Shown one piece after another: positions 45,232 to 57,371 of a stretch of DNA of 64,000 nucleotides. Position numbers and translations under genes: made by a program. Source of the DNA: Morinoia aosen (Eukaryota; Arthropoda; Malacostraca; Amphipoda; Talitridae); contig CM059563.1 of the NCBI GenBank assembly GCA_030386875.1, positions 34,324,139-34,388,138 on the forward strand, in the 5' to 3' direction. Numbering within the stretch: the first letter of the stretch is position 1; each line of letters starts with the position of its first letter. Under the pieces are notes generated by a model. The model was not told where the DNA came from and ran no database searches. It was given only the letters and a program-made list of their open reading frames with translations.

Positions 45232-45938
45232 TTACCTCATATTACATTGTTTCTTATTTAAAGTCTTTATTCTAATTTTTTCTACTTTTATCTCACTTAT
45301 AAACCATCTGGCATTTCCTATACTTCTCCTGCATTTTATTTTCCCAATCTTTTGCACTGCCACATCATACAAGGTTCTTGCAACCTCACCATTTAGATCA
45401 TTTGCATTTTCCAACTTGTTCATGTTACATCTGCTCAATTCATTCAGAAATGCTTCATAGTTTGCTATTTTTAATGGCCAATTTTCTTTTACACTGCTGA
45501 CCTTCTGCATTGACTCCTTTCCACCCCAATTATATTCAACCACAAGCATTTGATGGTTACTATTAATATCAAAATCATCTTTATCAATGAACATTTTTTT
45601 CACACACTCTTGCTCTACTATTTACTATCATATAGTCAATTGCAGTTTCCCATTCCCTGCTTTGCCATGAGTGCCAACCATTTCCTATAGGGAAATTCAA
45701 GTTTATTCTCATCACAGAAATAAATTTTAGTCCACGTGCATTCATAGGTTCATGAAGTACCAACATGGCCATTCATATCCCCCGTCACAGTCAGAGGACA
45801 CCAGCAGTATTTTTGTACAATCCTTGTTAATATTTCATACTTCTTTACATTCTCTTTATGAGCTAAAATTTCACCAGTTGTTATATAACATACAATCAAA
45901 ACAACACAATCTCTGGCATGCATTTTTTTTGCACTTAA
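45232..45938 (-). pseudogene. LINE-2 endonuclease domain fragment
   Basis: Reads KKMHARDCVVLIVCYITTGE, then KYCWCPLTVTGDMNGHVG, NARGLKFISVMRINLNFPIG and AIDYMIVNSRARVCEKNVH. GDMNGHxG is the AP-endonuclease GDFN-type motif. The expected His/Asp finish (SDHxMLxVEY) is seen as NSNHQMLVVEYNW in the next frame. Confidence 0.7.
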
Positions 45939-46483
45939 GGGAATCAAACGTTTTTTCTTATGAATTCTTTGACAAATAAAAAATACTTACGGTGGGAAAT
46001 AAGCTCTCGGGCATTTACAGCATGTTTATAACATTCAAATAGACAGTCGTAGCCCAAAATTTTTAAAAATTTACCCATATCCCCTTCCCCACCTTTAAGT
46101 CACAATGCATGCAGTTTTCCCCCACCCCCTAAAGAAATTTTTTTTTAATTTCAATTTCTCAGCCACTATTGTACATAGAGACAAATAGTTCTTTTTGTTC
46201 GATTTACAATCAAAATATCTACAATAGCTAGCTCAGTTGGTTTGTTTTTGCTCTAAAAAAATGGAAATAATTTACAACTATTTGAATATTAAAAACAGTT
46301 ATTTTATTTCTATGGAAAATGAAAAATTTTTATGGGATAATTTCAAAAATTTTAGGGCTCTGAACATCAATTTGAATGTTTTTAACATGTTGTGAATACC
46401 TCCAAGCTTATTTCGCTCTTGACGCTCATGAAGTATTTTTTATTAATTTTTGATGTTTTATACAAAAAAATAGTTTGTTTCCC
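45939..46483. mobile_element. TTAA element, family D (GGGAATCAAACG ends)
   Basis: Inverted ends GGGAATCAAACGTTTTTT and GGGAAACAAACTATTTTT, with perfect TTAA at 45935-45938 and 46484-46487. 545 bp, with a C-rich tract (ttcccccaccccct) near the left third. It interrupts the LINE-2 endonuclease; the protein reading resumes on both sides. Non-coding. Confidence 0.82.
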
Positions 46484-46997
46484 TTAATTGCTAAGTGTGA
46501 AAGGTTCATTTACAACAGGAATTTCTTTTAACTTCAAATTTAGGGTATTTTTTACAATCAGACTACCTCCACCACCTCACTCTGAACACAATGGAGCACT
46601 CTCCACTAATGTATTATGCAAATCTGTTACATTTATACTAGATCTGGTGAAATAATTCAGTAATATAGATCCTTTACCAGCTGAGTCTTCTGCAATGTCA
46701 CCTACCTCTAATTCAAGGGCTTGCAGTTCTACCCTTGATTGAATGAATTAGTCTCCAAAGATCCTCATTCCAGTTCTGGAGTCTTGGCTGCTAATGAAAT
46801 CATTCCAATGCTTTGCTTCTTCTGTTTTATAACATTTTTTGCTACAAATTCAGACTTATAAGGATTTAAATTTTCCAATGTTGGGGATCTAGCCAGAGCA
46901 TTGTGGGCCCTGCGCCTCTTTGACACTGCAAGTGTACACTCATAATTGTACCAAGGTGTTCTAGGGGCAACTCTTCCAGCTGATGAGGTTTTAGGGA

Positions 46998-47700
46998 TAT
47001 TTTAGAATCTATGTCTCTTAATAAAAGTTACATTGGCTTGACCAGGATGACCCTGAGGCCAAGATTAACCACCCATAAATACCAAAGTTCTACTTTCAAC
47101 CATTTCTGCAATGACCTTAGTTGCAAACCATCAAACGAAGACCTATACCCTAACACAAAAATCTTATATAACATGACTAAAAAAGAGCATTTTCAAATTA
47201 TAGAAGCCTTACATATGCATAAACTTGAACCTGGTTTCAATGAGAACACAAATGACTTTTTTGCTTTAAAATTATTTACTAAACCACAGCTTAGACGTCT
47301 GAGGCAACTGCTCGTCCAGTCATTTCGCCCCTATTGCTTGTCCAATGAACATCAATAGTATGCAATACTATTACTGTATCTGATCTTGTGTATACACATT
47401 TTTGTCGAACAAACTTTACATCTAGTCATTTATAAAATATTTTGTGCTGTGATTTCATCTTCCATACTAAGTCTCATATAGCTTAAGAATTAGATTTGCA
47501 TTTTACCAATGTGACTGATCAATTTTTCTGCATATTTTCACCCTGATGATGTTTATGCATCGAAATGTTGCGTTTTATTGACTTTATAAGTAGTACATTT
47601 CAACAATTGACAGTCTTCCAATAAAGAAATGTTGAGTGAATTTCTTCATAATTTATCACGTGATGAAATTCAACTGTTTCGTAAGGTTGAGAAATTTAAA
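46998..47700 (+). mobile_element. Penelope-like element fragment (GIY-YIG end), duplication TTTTAGGGA
   Basis: 5'-truncated insert on the + strand, flanked by TTTTAGGGA at 46989-46997 and 47701-47709. Taking it out joins the LINE-3 frame (PHNSVPKTSSAGRVAPRTPW). It encodes a GIY-YIG-like fragment and ends with a cctgatgatg...catcgaaatg stretch. Confidence 0.72.
47011..47358 (+). pseudogene. GIY-YIG endonuclease C-terminal fragment of a Penelope-like element
   Basis: Reads KSYIGLTRMTLRPRLTTHKY near the start, then FNHFCNDL and a second block FQIIEALHMHKLEPGFNENT. The YxGxTxxxLxxRLxxH spacing and the IIEALxxxKxxPxxN block match the GIY-YIG domain at the C-terminus of Penelope-like reverse transcriptases. 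The RT itself is absent. Assignment by motif spacing only. Confidence 0.6.
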
Positions 47701-47838
47701 TTTTAGGGACACTGTTATGGGGTAGCATTTAGAAGTTTACTGGTTATTTCGGAATTTAGCTCATCAACTGAAGATGGTTGAATCAAACCTATTTTATTGT
47801 GATACAGCTCTTGCTGAAAGCCAGCCCAGTTAGCTGCT

Positions 47839-48600
47839 TTAGTGATGCACCTTGAAGGATTCATAATATCTCATTTTTTTGAGGACTACACCAAAGGAGC
47901 ACTCAATGGGAAAATGGTCACTGCCAAGATCTGCACCTCTCTGCAGGGAGCCACAGGGCAAGAGGGTTGGAGGAACTATACACAAATCCAAGGAGGAGCA
48001 CGTACCTGTTCTGGCATTAACATAAGTAGGAAGATCAAGAGGGTTAAGGACACCTAGGTAAAGTACCATCCATAAATTATATCAGGCTTCTACCAATGGC
48101 ATTCCATCTTTGTCTGGAGTCCCAAAGAGGTGCATGAGCATTAAGTCCCCAATTATAATGAATACTTCACCCAATTGACCAAAGCAATGATTAAACTCAA
48201 CAATAATATGAACATTTGCATTGTTAGACATTCGGAACATCAAGATATCCAGAAGAAATAAAAGAAATAAACATAAAAATTTTAACTTTTCATTTGGGAA
48301 GGGAAAGAGTTTATTTTCAGAAAAATTTATCTCATACCTTATAACAAAACACATACCACCTCTATTACAATTTTTTCTACGAAGCCACACATACTGATAG
48401 TCAATAAATTTTGGTTTGTGAGCATTGGTCCAAGTCTCACACCAGCAGAGGATGTCTGGTGGTTTGGTATACAAATATAGCTTTACTTCCAAAAGCTTAC
48501 TCTGCAATCCATTGAAAATTAATTGAGATATTTGAAAAAGCTTTTCTAACTGACCACTTCTTTGAATAGCTTGATTACATATTTTAAATTTATTTTGCAT
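47839..48600 (-). pseudogene. LINE-3 endonuclease domain, frame-broken
   Basis: Reads NGLQSKLLEVKLYLYTKPPD, then ILCWCETW (the ET active-site region), RGGMCFVIRYEINFSE, IIIGDLMLMHLFG (degraded GDFN box), then, in another frame, SSLDLCIVPPTLLP and ADLGSDHFPIECSF (the terminal SDH motif). This is the order of an AP-type retrotransposon endonuclease. Confidence 0.78.
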
Positions 48601-49144
48601 TTTTCTCTGTGGTCAGTCCTTTCATCCAGTATCACATAATTATCTGAGGGTGTATCACATTTATCTTGAGAGGCTGCTGAATTATGATACTCATTCAACA
48701 GTTCACTGCTTATTTTCTGTCCAAAATGATTTCTAATCATACCTAGAATCAACAAACTACATTTACATTTGTTTTCAAAAATCAAATTAGAGGAAAAAGC
48801 TTCAACAATGAACATACCCAAACAAGTAAAGAGATCCTCTAGCATGGACTGCACACAAGTCTCGATCATTTCTTCAATAGATCAAGAGTCCACAGAGATT
48901 CAACTGTCTGCTGGAGCATCCTGACCTCTAGAACAATCTACCAACACATTTTGACTGTTTCCATCACAACTAACATTGGGCTAAGAATGCTCCATCAATA
49001 CATTTTGGCAATCACTATCACACTTGAGATTGAGCACCTTTCGTGGCAAGTAGTAGGACCCCTGCAACAGGTGGACATCGATATGAGCAACTTTTTTTGT
49101 CGAGCGCTCTTCAACAATGAGGCATTGGTTTTATTGCCACTAGT

Positions 49145-50362
49145 CTAGATTGCAGTTTGGCTGCCAGGAATATGGTGATTGACGGATAGTTCCTCACCTG
49201 TAATTAGACTGAATTCATCCTGAATCAGGGAGTGGTTTTCCACAATTTGAGAAAGGGTACCAATTGTTACTTCTCCTCTAGATGTAACTTTTTTATGTGC
49301 CTTCAAAAAGGATACACATTCTTTCATTAGAGATCTGATTTCTAAAGAACTCTTAATTAGCGGGCAGTACCTAGAACTTGCCACATGAACTGCCCCACAA
49401 TTAGCACAACAAGGAACAGTAGCAATACACTTATCTCTTGCATGATTACCACTACATATGAGGAAATGCTTCATTGATGTGCTAACACTTGCAAAGTGAC
49501 TTTGGCACTGACATTTATAACATCTCAAAGGAGAGGAGAGTAAGGTCTGACAGGAAAGTGCATGTATTCAATTTCAAGGGATTTACAAATTTCCTATTCT
49601 GCAAAACCCACTTTAACACTTTGGGAGTCTTCTTTCTTTCTGTTCACAAACTTAGGTAGAATTACTATTTTTACAGCAGTGTGGTTGTCACATTTGATGA
49701 GAGGTTTACTTCCTGGTCAATGGGACCTATAACACCCCAGGAGGTTTCAGATGTTTTGGCTTGAGGTTTTTACCATTTTACAGGAAATTTACCAACATGA
49801 TCTATTTTTAGGACTCTCAAACCCTGACTGTGATGCATCTTTGAATTTGACGGCCATTATATTTCTATGTTTATCGACTCTTACTTCTTTCACAAAATCA
49901 TAGTTAAGTACCTCCTTTAATCCTTGAACCCCTCCAGAAGGATCAAGCATCATTTTTCTCTTTGAGGCACTAATAAACTCAGCAGATTCAAGTGGCTGAG
50001 TAAAAAGCAGAGTACACATTTTGCTTTGAGATAATAGTGTCGTTTTTTTTGGGTAGGCTGGAGTTTTGAGTGGAGAAGAATTTATGTTTTCTTTTTGATG
50101 CGTCACATTCAGATTCTGAGTCAAGATGGTCTAGGCTTTCTCTTTCTCTTTTACTGGACCAATGGTTAGTTTTAAACCAAGTTTCCTGAACAACTGAATC
50201 ATCCATACACTCAAGGTCTGCTGAGTCACTACCGAGATGTGAATGGCTGAATGTCTCCTCCTCCAAATTGACCGATTGTGATTGCAACATTCCTCCATCA
50301 TGAGATTCGTCCTCCTCTCTTGAGTCACCATAACATTTTTTTAGAGACAAATCTGCTATCAT
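49145..50362 (-). pseudogene. LINE-3 ORF1 gag-like protein with zinc knuckles, broken
   Basis: N-terminal low-complexity, charged part (50362-49790), then KEVRVDKHRNIMAVKF, an RNA-binding-like strand, and Cys/His knuckles RCYKCQCQSHFASVSTSMKH, CSGNHARDKC and CCANCGAVHVASSRYCP. Spacing CxxCxxxxHxxxxC is typical of I/Jockey ORF1. Frameshifts separate the parts. Confidence 0.75.
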
Positions 50363-50365
50363 TAA

Positions 50366-50395
50366 GTTATGTAACCCCTAATAGGGGGTTACACA
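50366..50395. repeat. Short palindrome GTAACCCCTAATAGGGGGTTAC
   Basis: Near-perfect inverted repeat of about 22 bases lying exactly between LINE-3 and LINE-4. It resembles the cccctattac arms of the palindrome at 61429-61550. Confidence 0.6.
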
Positions 50396-50780
50396 AATAC
50401 AATTATTTTACATAAAGTTATAAGAAACAAAACAAAATAAGATGCACAATGGACAAATCAGGCTTACAGCCTACCTTAATTTAAATACCGCAGCACGGAC
50501 CAACCCAGATGGAGGGAGAAAACCAGTTGCCGATTTAATGAAAATAATTAATGAATGATATTCATTCTGATTTAAGGAATAACTACAGGTCATTTGCAGC
50601 CTTGCAGGAGCTTAGCATAAACCAGTCTTTACTCGGTAAATGCAACTGTTACTTACTTGGTCTACTTAGTTTAGATTGAGCACATCTTTGGACGTGGGAA
50701 TTAAATCCGGACTCTCTCCGCTGTTGCCTCTTCACATTTTGTTCAGGAGGTGAGTGTCTTGAAGGAATTTAATGACAAAG

Positions 50781-51668
50781 TCAGGTGCTAAAGATGGGGG
50801 AATAGAAAGGCAGTCTGAACGACTGGGACTTGGCATGGAATGCTCTTCTTAGTGAGACATGAAATGGTTTGTGAGCTGGGCAGACTATGAAGATGTGTTC
50901 CAGAGTGATGATAGTTTGACAGTTGGAATAAACTGGACAAGGGGAATTATTGAAGAAGTGACCATTGGTTAGGTTACATGTCTGCAATCGAAGGCATGTG
51001 AAGATGACTTGATTGAAACAAGTAAGGTTTGAGAGGATTGTTATATAATAAAATATGCATCACTATAATGTGACACTGGTTTTGTAAGAGTTCCAGAGGT
51101 TGAGGTTTAGGAGTCCCGGAAGATCTTTGTTGTCGGGCTCGCATGGGAGGCTCACAAGATGCCCTTGTCGTGCTTGGGTTCGAATGGGTCGGAAGCACCT
51201 CAACCGCAGGCGCCGGAAGGTACGGCGGCAGAAGTACTTTATTGCGCACTAGACTTAAGAGCAAGCTGTGTGAACTACGGTGACCAGTAGATGGATAAGT
51301 GCCTTACTGAGAGTTTCATTCTCCTCCTTAAAGTTTAAGGCTTCAGATACTGTAGTTTGCAGCTACAGTTAAATTAACCTCATGTTGTGCTGAAAGTAAC
51401 AACACACCAAGGATTAATGAGTCTAAGTAGGGTTTGAGGTTGGTTATGAAATGAGGCTGAGCTGACCAGCTTTTCTGCCAGACCTGGTCACAATGTTTCA
51501 TGAATTTACTTTTGAGTTAATTTATAATCATTGGGAGATCTACCATGATTGTCAGATCATTTGATTCTCTTGCAAATCTATCTTCTGCTTCATTGCCAGC
51601 AATGCCAACATGGCTGGGGAACCATTCTATGATAATTTCATTTGAGTTGATAGAACAATCAGTATCAA
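50781..51668 (-). pseudogene. LINE-4 RNase H end and C-terminal zinc knuckle
   Basis: The - strand near 51660-51540 reads SNEIIIEWFPSHVGIAGNEA followed by EDRFARES, the last RNase H motif. Further on, CPVYSNCQTIITLEHIFIVC gives the terminal Cys/His finger. The first half of RNase H lies beyond the inserted element at 52810. Confidence 0.78.
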
Positions 51669-52810
51669 GGACACCGTCTGAGTAAAAAAAGTCTGTTATA
51701 TACGGATGGATTTCTCCGAAATTGTCACAGTAGGTGTGAAATGATGCAAAGATTATTTGCTACTGAGACAAAATTTTTGTATCTGCACTGGATTTTTTTA
51801 ATGTTTTTGAAAAATACGATTAAATACTCATTTTTCAAAAATCTATCTTCTACAATTTTGAAGTTACAGAACCAGTACTTCGTTTTTAGATTGCTTATAT
51901 GTCTATATAACCATACACAATAGGGACCTTTGATAACATCTGTCTGTGGATTTTGGGAATTTAAAAAAAATGTAACAAATATTTTTTTCATGCCGTGTAA
52001 TTTTCAAAACAATAGATGTATTAAAAAATGTTATTGCGTATGGATACACCTTGCTAAGCCCTATCAAATGGTATATAAATCATTCTTGTAGCTCTAAAAT
52101 TGTGGAAGATACATTTGAAAAACCAATTATCAAGTTTCCAGAAAAAAATGTGTTTTTGACACAAAAAAAAATGCTTTTCTGCTTATCTTTTGAATTAGGG
52201 GTTTTCTACAGATAACTCTTGAGCTTTTGTAGCTCTTTAAGTCCTTTAGATTGATATAATTTACATTGCAGTAGCTCTGGAACTCTGGGAAAAAATCTAC
52301 ATCAAAGAGACAATACGTGTAATTCTTCAAAACACCCACTTTTTTGAAAAAAATTTGTTTTCAACCAAAATACTTTTTTTTCATGTCAACTCCTTTGTTT
52401 TGTAGCTCTTTTCAAGCCCTATGGATTGGTGTGCTCGCCATAGCCGTAGCTATGATACTGCAGCTGTCATTGAGCTATGAATGAAAGCTGCAGTATCATA
52501 GCTGCGGCAGAACAGCTAAATTCTCAAATTGCCAAAAATTATTCGTTTGAATAATGAAAGCACTTTGAGTAGCCCATGAACGAACTCTATTGCCATTGCT
52601 GCAAAGAAATACGCTCAATTGACCCCCAATAATGAGGGGGGGGAGGGGTCAAGGTCACACCATCCCCATCGCTTTCCCCCCTTTTGTGGGCGTACCATTT
52701 GAAGTAGACGTAAGCGAGAAGTACCAATGGAAGCGCAAGAAAATCCTCTATGAGATGCATATAAAAACAGAAAATCAACACTTATCCCGATTTCTACCCA
52801 GACAGTGTCC
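51669..52810. mobile_element. TTAA foldback element, family B, copy 2 (opposite orientation)
   Basis: Ends GGACACCGTCTGAGTA and GGACACTGTCTGGGTA, flanked by TCAA and TTAA. 1142 bp. It matches 36367-37549 in inverse orientation across its length, including the tagctatgatactgcagctg block and the C/G tract near the GGACACTG end. Inserted in the LINE-4 RNase H. Confidence 0.82.
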
Positions 52811-53167
52811 TTAACACTCCAGGTGAGCAAGTAGTGGTTAGGAGGGTTGAGAGAGTTCAGTGCAGAGGTGCAGCCAAGAGCATCTGTAAAAATTACAAAA
52901 GAGCCTGGCAGCACTGATGTAAATCTGCAGGCAATGTAGATTGCATACAGCTCTGCTGTGTATATGGAAGACTGAAGTGGGAGTTGTGCTTTTATGCTGA
53001 AGTTTGATAAAATAGACTCTGTAAGCAGTGCTGTTTCCCATAGTTGAGCCATCCATGAACACTTGGGTTCTTGGTAGGTATAAGAGAGTAGTTAGGTCCT
53101 TGAAAATCTGTTGCCAGTGGATGTCAGTCGGCTGATTTAGGGAACAATGATAATGAAGAGCGAGCAA
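52811..53167 (-). pseudogene. LINE-4 RNase H, first half
   Basis: Two frames together show TQVFMDGSTMGNS (first catalytic Asp), FSIKAQLPLQSSIYTAELYA (catalytic Glu) and SFVIFTDALGCTSALNSLNP (third acidic residue). It stops at the foldback element insertion. Confidence 0.75.
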
Positions 53168-53752
53168 GAATTCTAGGTGAGAGATATTGTGCTGTCATGG
53201 GAAGTGTTGCTACGAATGAAGATTTTAAACCAAGGTTGTTGAATTCACTAGGGGCTAGTCCAGCAAAAGGGACGGGAAAAGGCACATTATAGCACAGGGC
53301 AAATGGACAGTAGCTAAGAAGAAGATTTCAAACTTGATGTCTAGGGAGGCTTAATACTCTTGATCAGTAAGAAACAAGTAATAGTTTTTGGCAGATATGC
53401 AGAGGACACAAGTTAGCATCAGCCTCAAGTGTGTACCAGAGAGCACCTACCATTATGTGAGCGCCTGCAAATTGCGTACCATCCAATTTAATTGAATGTG
53501 ATGGAGCGGCAAGGAGGACAGAAAGGAGACATAATCAAGTTTTGATTGGATAAGCAAAATATAGAAAAGGCAAAGAGTAGAGTAGTCAGCACCCCACTCA
53601 TGGGAAGCAAAAACAGTCATTAGGCGAAGGCCTGATTGACAGCGAGTTACTAAGTTGGATATGTGAAGACACCATGTTAAAAGTTGATCAAAGATGAGTC
53701 CTAAAAAACATACTGAGCTAAAAAAGTTGATGGTTATGTGGTTAAATGTTAG

Positions 53753-54896
53753 CTAGTCTACATTTTTTGGTCTAAGCCTGGTAAAAATATTACAAGAAAT
53801 TTTGCTTACAGAGATTTGCAAGCCCCATTTGTGACTCCAGTTTTCTATTTGTGTAAGGAAGTTTTGCATGAGGTTCAGACTTTCACTGACATTTTCATGT
53901 TTGATCCAGAGGGCTTCATTATCTGCATAAAGGGAGTGTTGCATGTTGGTTGAGAGGGAAGTGAGCAAGTCACTTACGAAGATGGTAAAAACTGCTGGGC
54001 TAATGACTGAGCCTTGGGGGACTCCTAAAAAGATGGGAAAGGACCTGAGTGGGCATTGTTTATCCTTACTTTTATTGAACAAAGCCCAATGAAATTTGAT
54101 ATGAAGGTGGCAATGTTGCCATGTAGTTTAAGAAGTATGGCCTATGCCGTGGTGCCACACAGCATCAAATGCTTTATTTATATCTAAGAAGTCAGCTAAG
54201 CAGTATTCACTAATTAAAGGAGTGTTTTAGTCTTCTGAGTGCATGAAGAGTGCTCTGTGAGTTGTTGAAGCCCCTCTGTGATGGATTAAAAAAGCTGCAG
54301 CATTTGAATATGGTCTGTAGTCTATAGTTGATCATTTTTCAAGTATTTTGCACAGACAGTTTGTAAGTGCTATTGAGAGATATGAATTTGTATTTTTAGA
54401 GGGTTTTGCAGGCTAAAGGATAGGAACAATAATGGATTCTCTCCACAGATGAGAGAAGCTATTTCAGTAAAGGAAGTAGTAGAAATTTGAGTGTTTCCAG
54501 TTGTTTGTCTGTGAAGTGCTGCAAGAAGGAAATAGGATTGTGTCAGATCCAGGAGAATGTGAAGTAGATGATTTTAAGGCACGCTTGAGTTTGTGGGGCT
54601 CAAACGGCTGATGGTACCATAGGGTGTTGTGGTGAGGAAATTGAGGAGGGTTTAATGGCAATTGTGTTTTGACATCTAGTGAATATAGGATCATTGGAGC
54701 AAGAGTCACTTTGCTGTGAAAAATGATGGGTCAGTTCATTTACAACTTTGAGCTGGTTTACAATTATTGTTTGTTTATCAGCACTATGGTTTTTTGTCTG
54801 GGGGTAAGAGGACATGGCTTTTACTTTTTTCCATGTAGTCGAGTAACTCGAGTTGCTTGTCTTGGTGTTCAGAAGAAAGAAATGTTTCCCCAACAT
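53753..54896 (-). pseudogene. LINE-4 reverse transcriptase, frame-broken
   Basis: Reads FPIFLGVPQGSVISPAVFTI, then FVSDLLTSLSTN and HSLYADNEALWI, with YADN in place of the catalytic YADD. WSHKWGLQISVSKISC follows. Upstream, NELTHHFSQQSD and HKLKRALKSSTSHSPGSDTI are the usual RT lead-in. The Asp-to-Asn change and frameshifts make it inactive. Confidence 0.8.
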
Positions 54897-55389
54897 GTCT
54901 TTTGTGCTTCTTTCACTGCATGTTTGAACTTGGCTTGGGCTTTTTTTGTATGCAATTCATAGTTCCTAATTGCTTCTGTGGTTTTTGTAATGTGATGGTG
55001 CTCTGTTTTTTGCCTTGTGAGTTTTTGTGCACATTTGGTTCCAACAAGAAGAGAGCTCTATTAGTTGGTCTGGATTTAGTTTTAGGTATGTACTGGTTGG
55101 CTGATTTCAATCCTTTTGCTATGCATGACCACAATTCTGTGAGTTATTGATCCACATGCTTGTGTGGGTGAGAGAAATATATTTGGTAACTTTAGGCTTA
55201 CTTAGAAACTACACCAGTTGGCAGACTGCAAATGCCATTGCTGCATGGGGTCAGAGACTAGAAGTTGGGAAGTAGCTATTATTAGATGGAAGTGATCACT
55301 AGTACAGGGGTTTGAGTATGGTTACCAGGAAAAAAAGGAAGCAATATTAGCGGGAGTTATGGTCAGGTCAATGTGGCTATATGTGCCCC

Positions 55390-55905
55390 TTAAAGATAGA
55401 AAAGTGGGCTCAGAATTAAGTATGAAGAGGTCATTTTGCATGACACATTGTTGACTGAAGTGCCACAGGTGTCTTTTGATGGTAAACCCCAACCAGGATG
55501 ATGGGCATTAGAGTCCAAACAGATTACAATAGGTGGGGGAAGTTGAGAACAAATATGTGGAAGTTCTGAAATCAGTACAGAATTCAGTACAGAAGTTAGG
55601 AATGTACAGAGAGCAGATAGAGACTGTGAGTTGGGGTAAGGACACTCTGCTAGCACAGGCTTCCAGGGAACACATAATTGGCAAGATTACCGGGGGAATA
55701 GAATTTTTTTTCACTAAAACTGCAGTGCCTCCTCCACTGCCACACTCTCTCCTGACTGGCAATAGGCTGGTTGAAGGCTGTTAACCTAACTGTATTGGGT
55801 TTGTTATTGTTTCCTGTACACAAAGTATACTATGATGTGTTGCTATGATAATTTCCTGCAGATGGGGTTGGCATAAAAGAATGATCTCACATTCCAATGA
55901 ATGAT
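55390..55905 (-). pseudogene. LINE-4 endonuclease domain
   Basis: Starts near 55905 with IIHWNVRSFFYANP-type sequence. Then GGGTAVLVKKNSIPPVILPI, TVSICSLYIPN and PPIVICLDSNAHHPGWGL, the last being the GDFN-type active-site block. The family C element lies immediately upstream. Confidence 0.75.
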
Positions 55906-55916
55906 ACTGTAGTTTA

Positions 55917-56748
55917 GGACAGCGTTCCCCATATTATGAGATCATGGATGATATTAGGGTTATTGCTACAATAGGAAGTGTAGGAGGTCAGGTACATCCT
56001 TTGAAACAATGAGACTTGTATGTTCACTTGTTCGCCCGCTACAGGGGTTTGAAAAATGAGGGAGAGGGGAGGGGGAAGGGGTATTTTATCATGTTGCACC
56101 TCCCCCATGGCACTTTCTTCACGGCTTGATGTTGCTGTTATCTCCTATGTCTCTGTATTACTCTATAATGATTTCAGGGGTCTAACCTGAACCAAAATTT
56201 TTCAAAAAATTTTAATTAAAATTGTTTATATATCTTTGTTTTGCTTATAATGTACACAATGGATTTTGGGTTTCAAAATGCTTCTTCTCTTACAGTTTTT
56301 GAGCAACAGTAATGATTTTGGTATCATTGGATGCAAAAAAACAAGGACTTTTCAAAAACTCAAATGGTTTTCCACAATAAATTTATGTTCGAAAGATATG
56401 ACATCATAAATCCGCATTTTTTTGATGACATATTTTTTTCAATTTTTTTCACTTTTTTTGTAAATGGAAAATTTGGGAAAACCATTTGAGTTTTTGGAAT
56501 GTCCATGTCTTTCCGCTTCCAATCATACCAAAATCATTACTGTAGCTCGAAAACTGTCGGACAAGAAGCATTTTGAAAAACCCAGCCCCTAAATGATCAT
56601 TTTCTTTGATATCCCATTTTCTTTTCAGAAAAATCGCACTTCTTCATAGAAGGTAATCGATTCTCATTTGCATTTCCTAGCAGTATACTTAATTTCATTG
56701 CTCTAGGTTCAATAATAAAGAAAAAGGTTTGTATGGGGGATGGTGTCC
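55917..56748 (+). mobile_element. TTAA foldback element, family C, complete copy
   Basis: Ends GGACAGCGTTCCCCATA and GGACACCATCCCCCATA, flanked by TTTA and TTAA. Contains gaggtcaggtacatcct, a G-rich tract (gagaggggagggggaagggg) and an inverted pair of the unit atgattttggtatcattgga (56310 and inverted at 56520). 832 bp, non-coding. Confidence 0.8.
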
Positions 56749-57371
56749 TTAACATGAGTTTGTAATAGATGAAAGGCCTAGATTGATCCAAGATTTATTA
56801 ACCATGGAATCAGCTTTAGAATTTGCCCCAGTCCAGCAATGCTTTGAATTTTTCTGATAAGTTAATAGCTATTAGGTGTTTTATGATAGGTAGAATTTTT
56901 ACAATGAGTTGAGTTAATTCAGCCGCAAGAGGTTGCAGGTTGATTACAAGCTTGTTAATGATTATTTAAATTATTTGTTATTTTAACTGGAGGAATTTAC
57001 AAAACAGGTGGTGTTACTTCAATCAGATGAGTGAATATATGGCTAATGTGGATTCACTTGAGGAGTTGGTGATGGGTTACTGGAAGTGGCCTGCGAGGAA
57101 TGCTGCGGTTGTGCTGGGGTTATTCGAGATGAATAGGAGCGTTCTGCTGATGGCTGAGATGGCAGGCTAGGGTAGAAGTCTGTTTATTCTGCCATGAGTT
57201 TGAATCAGGGATGGGAAGGCACCAGTGAAAGAGATATTAGGCGTATTTTCATTTTAAGTATTTTCTCCCACAAGATGCTTAAAATGAGAATTTGCTAACA
57301 AAATTGGGATTTCAGGATTTTTCTTTCTAGTAGATCTAATAGGTTGATTTGGATTCAAAGTGATTTAATAT

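Larger units (their letters stand above)
41846..46585 (-). mobile_element. LINE-2: non-LTR retrotransposon (same family as LINE-1), degenerate
   Basis: The - strand carries, in order: an AP-endonuclease part (GGGGSLIVKN; GDMNGHVG), a spacer, reverse transcriptase pieces (EEQNGFRQDKCGDDNLFV; VYLAFLDIEKACD; NFGADKGKVMVI), a post-RT region and a Cys-rich end (CQQCDKGVEETIEHFMLEC). The 3' tail is (CAAGTTT)n. Many frameshifts make it inactive. It is interrupted by a TTAA element at 45939, a tRNA-SINE at 44330 and a solo LTR at 42428. No RNase H is seen. Confidence 0.8.
46585..50362 (-). mobile_element. LINE-3: I/Jockey-like non-LTR retrotransposon, 3' part missing
   Basis: On the - strand: an ORF1 gag with zinc knuckles (50362-49145), endonuclease (48600-47840), then a linker AANWAGFQQELYHNKIG and APRTPWYNYECTLAVSKRRR. 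It stops near 46585, where LINE-2 begins, so the reverse transcriptase is lost. A Penelope-like fragment is inserted at 46998-47700. Many frame changes. Confidence 0.75.
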
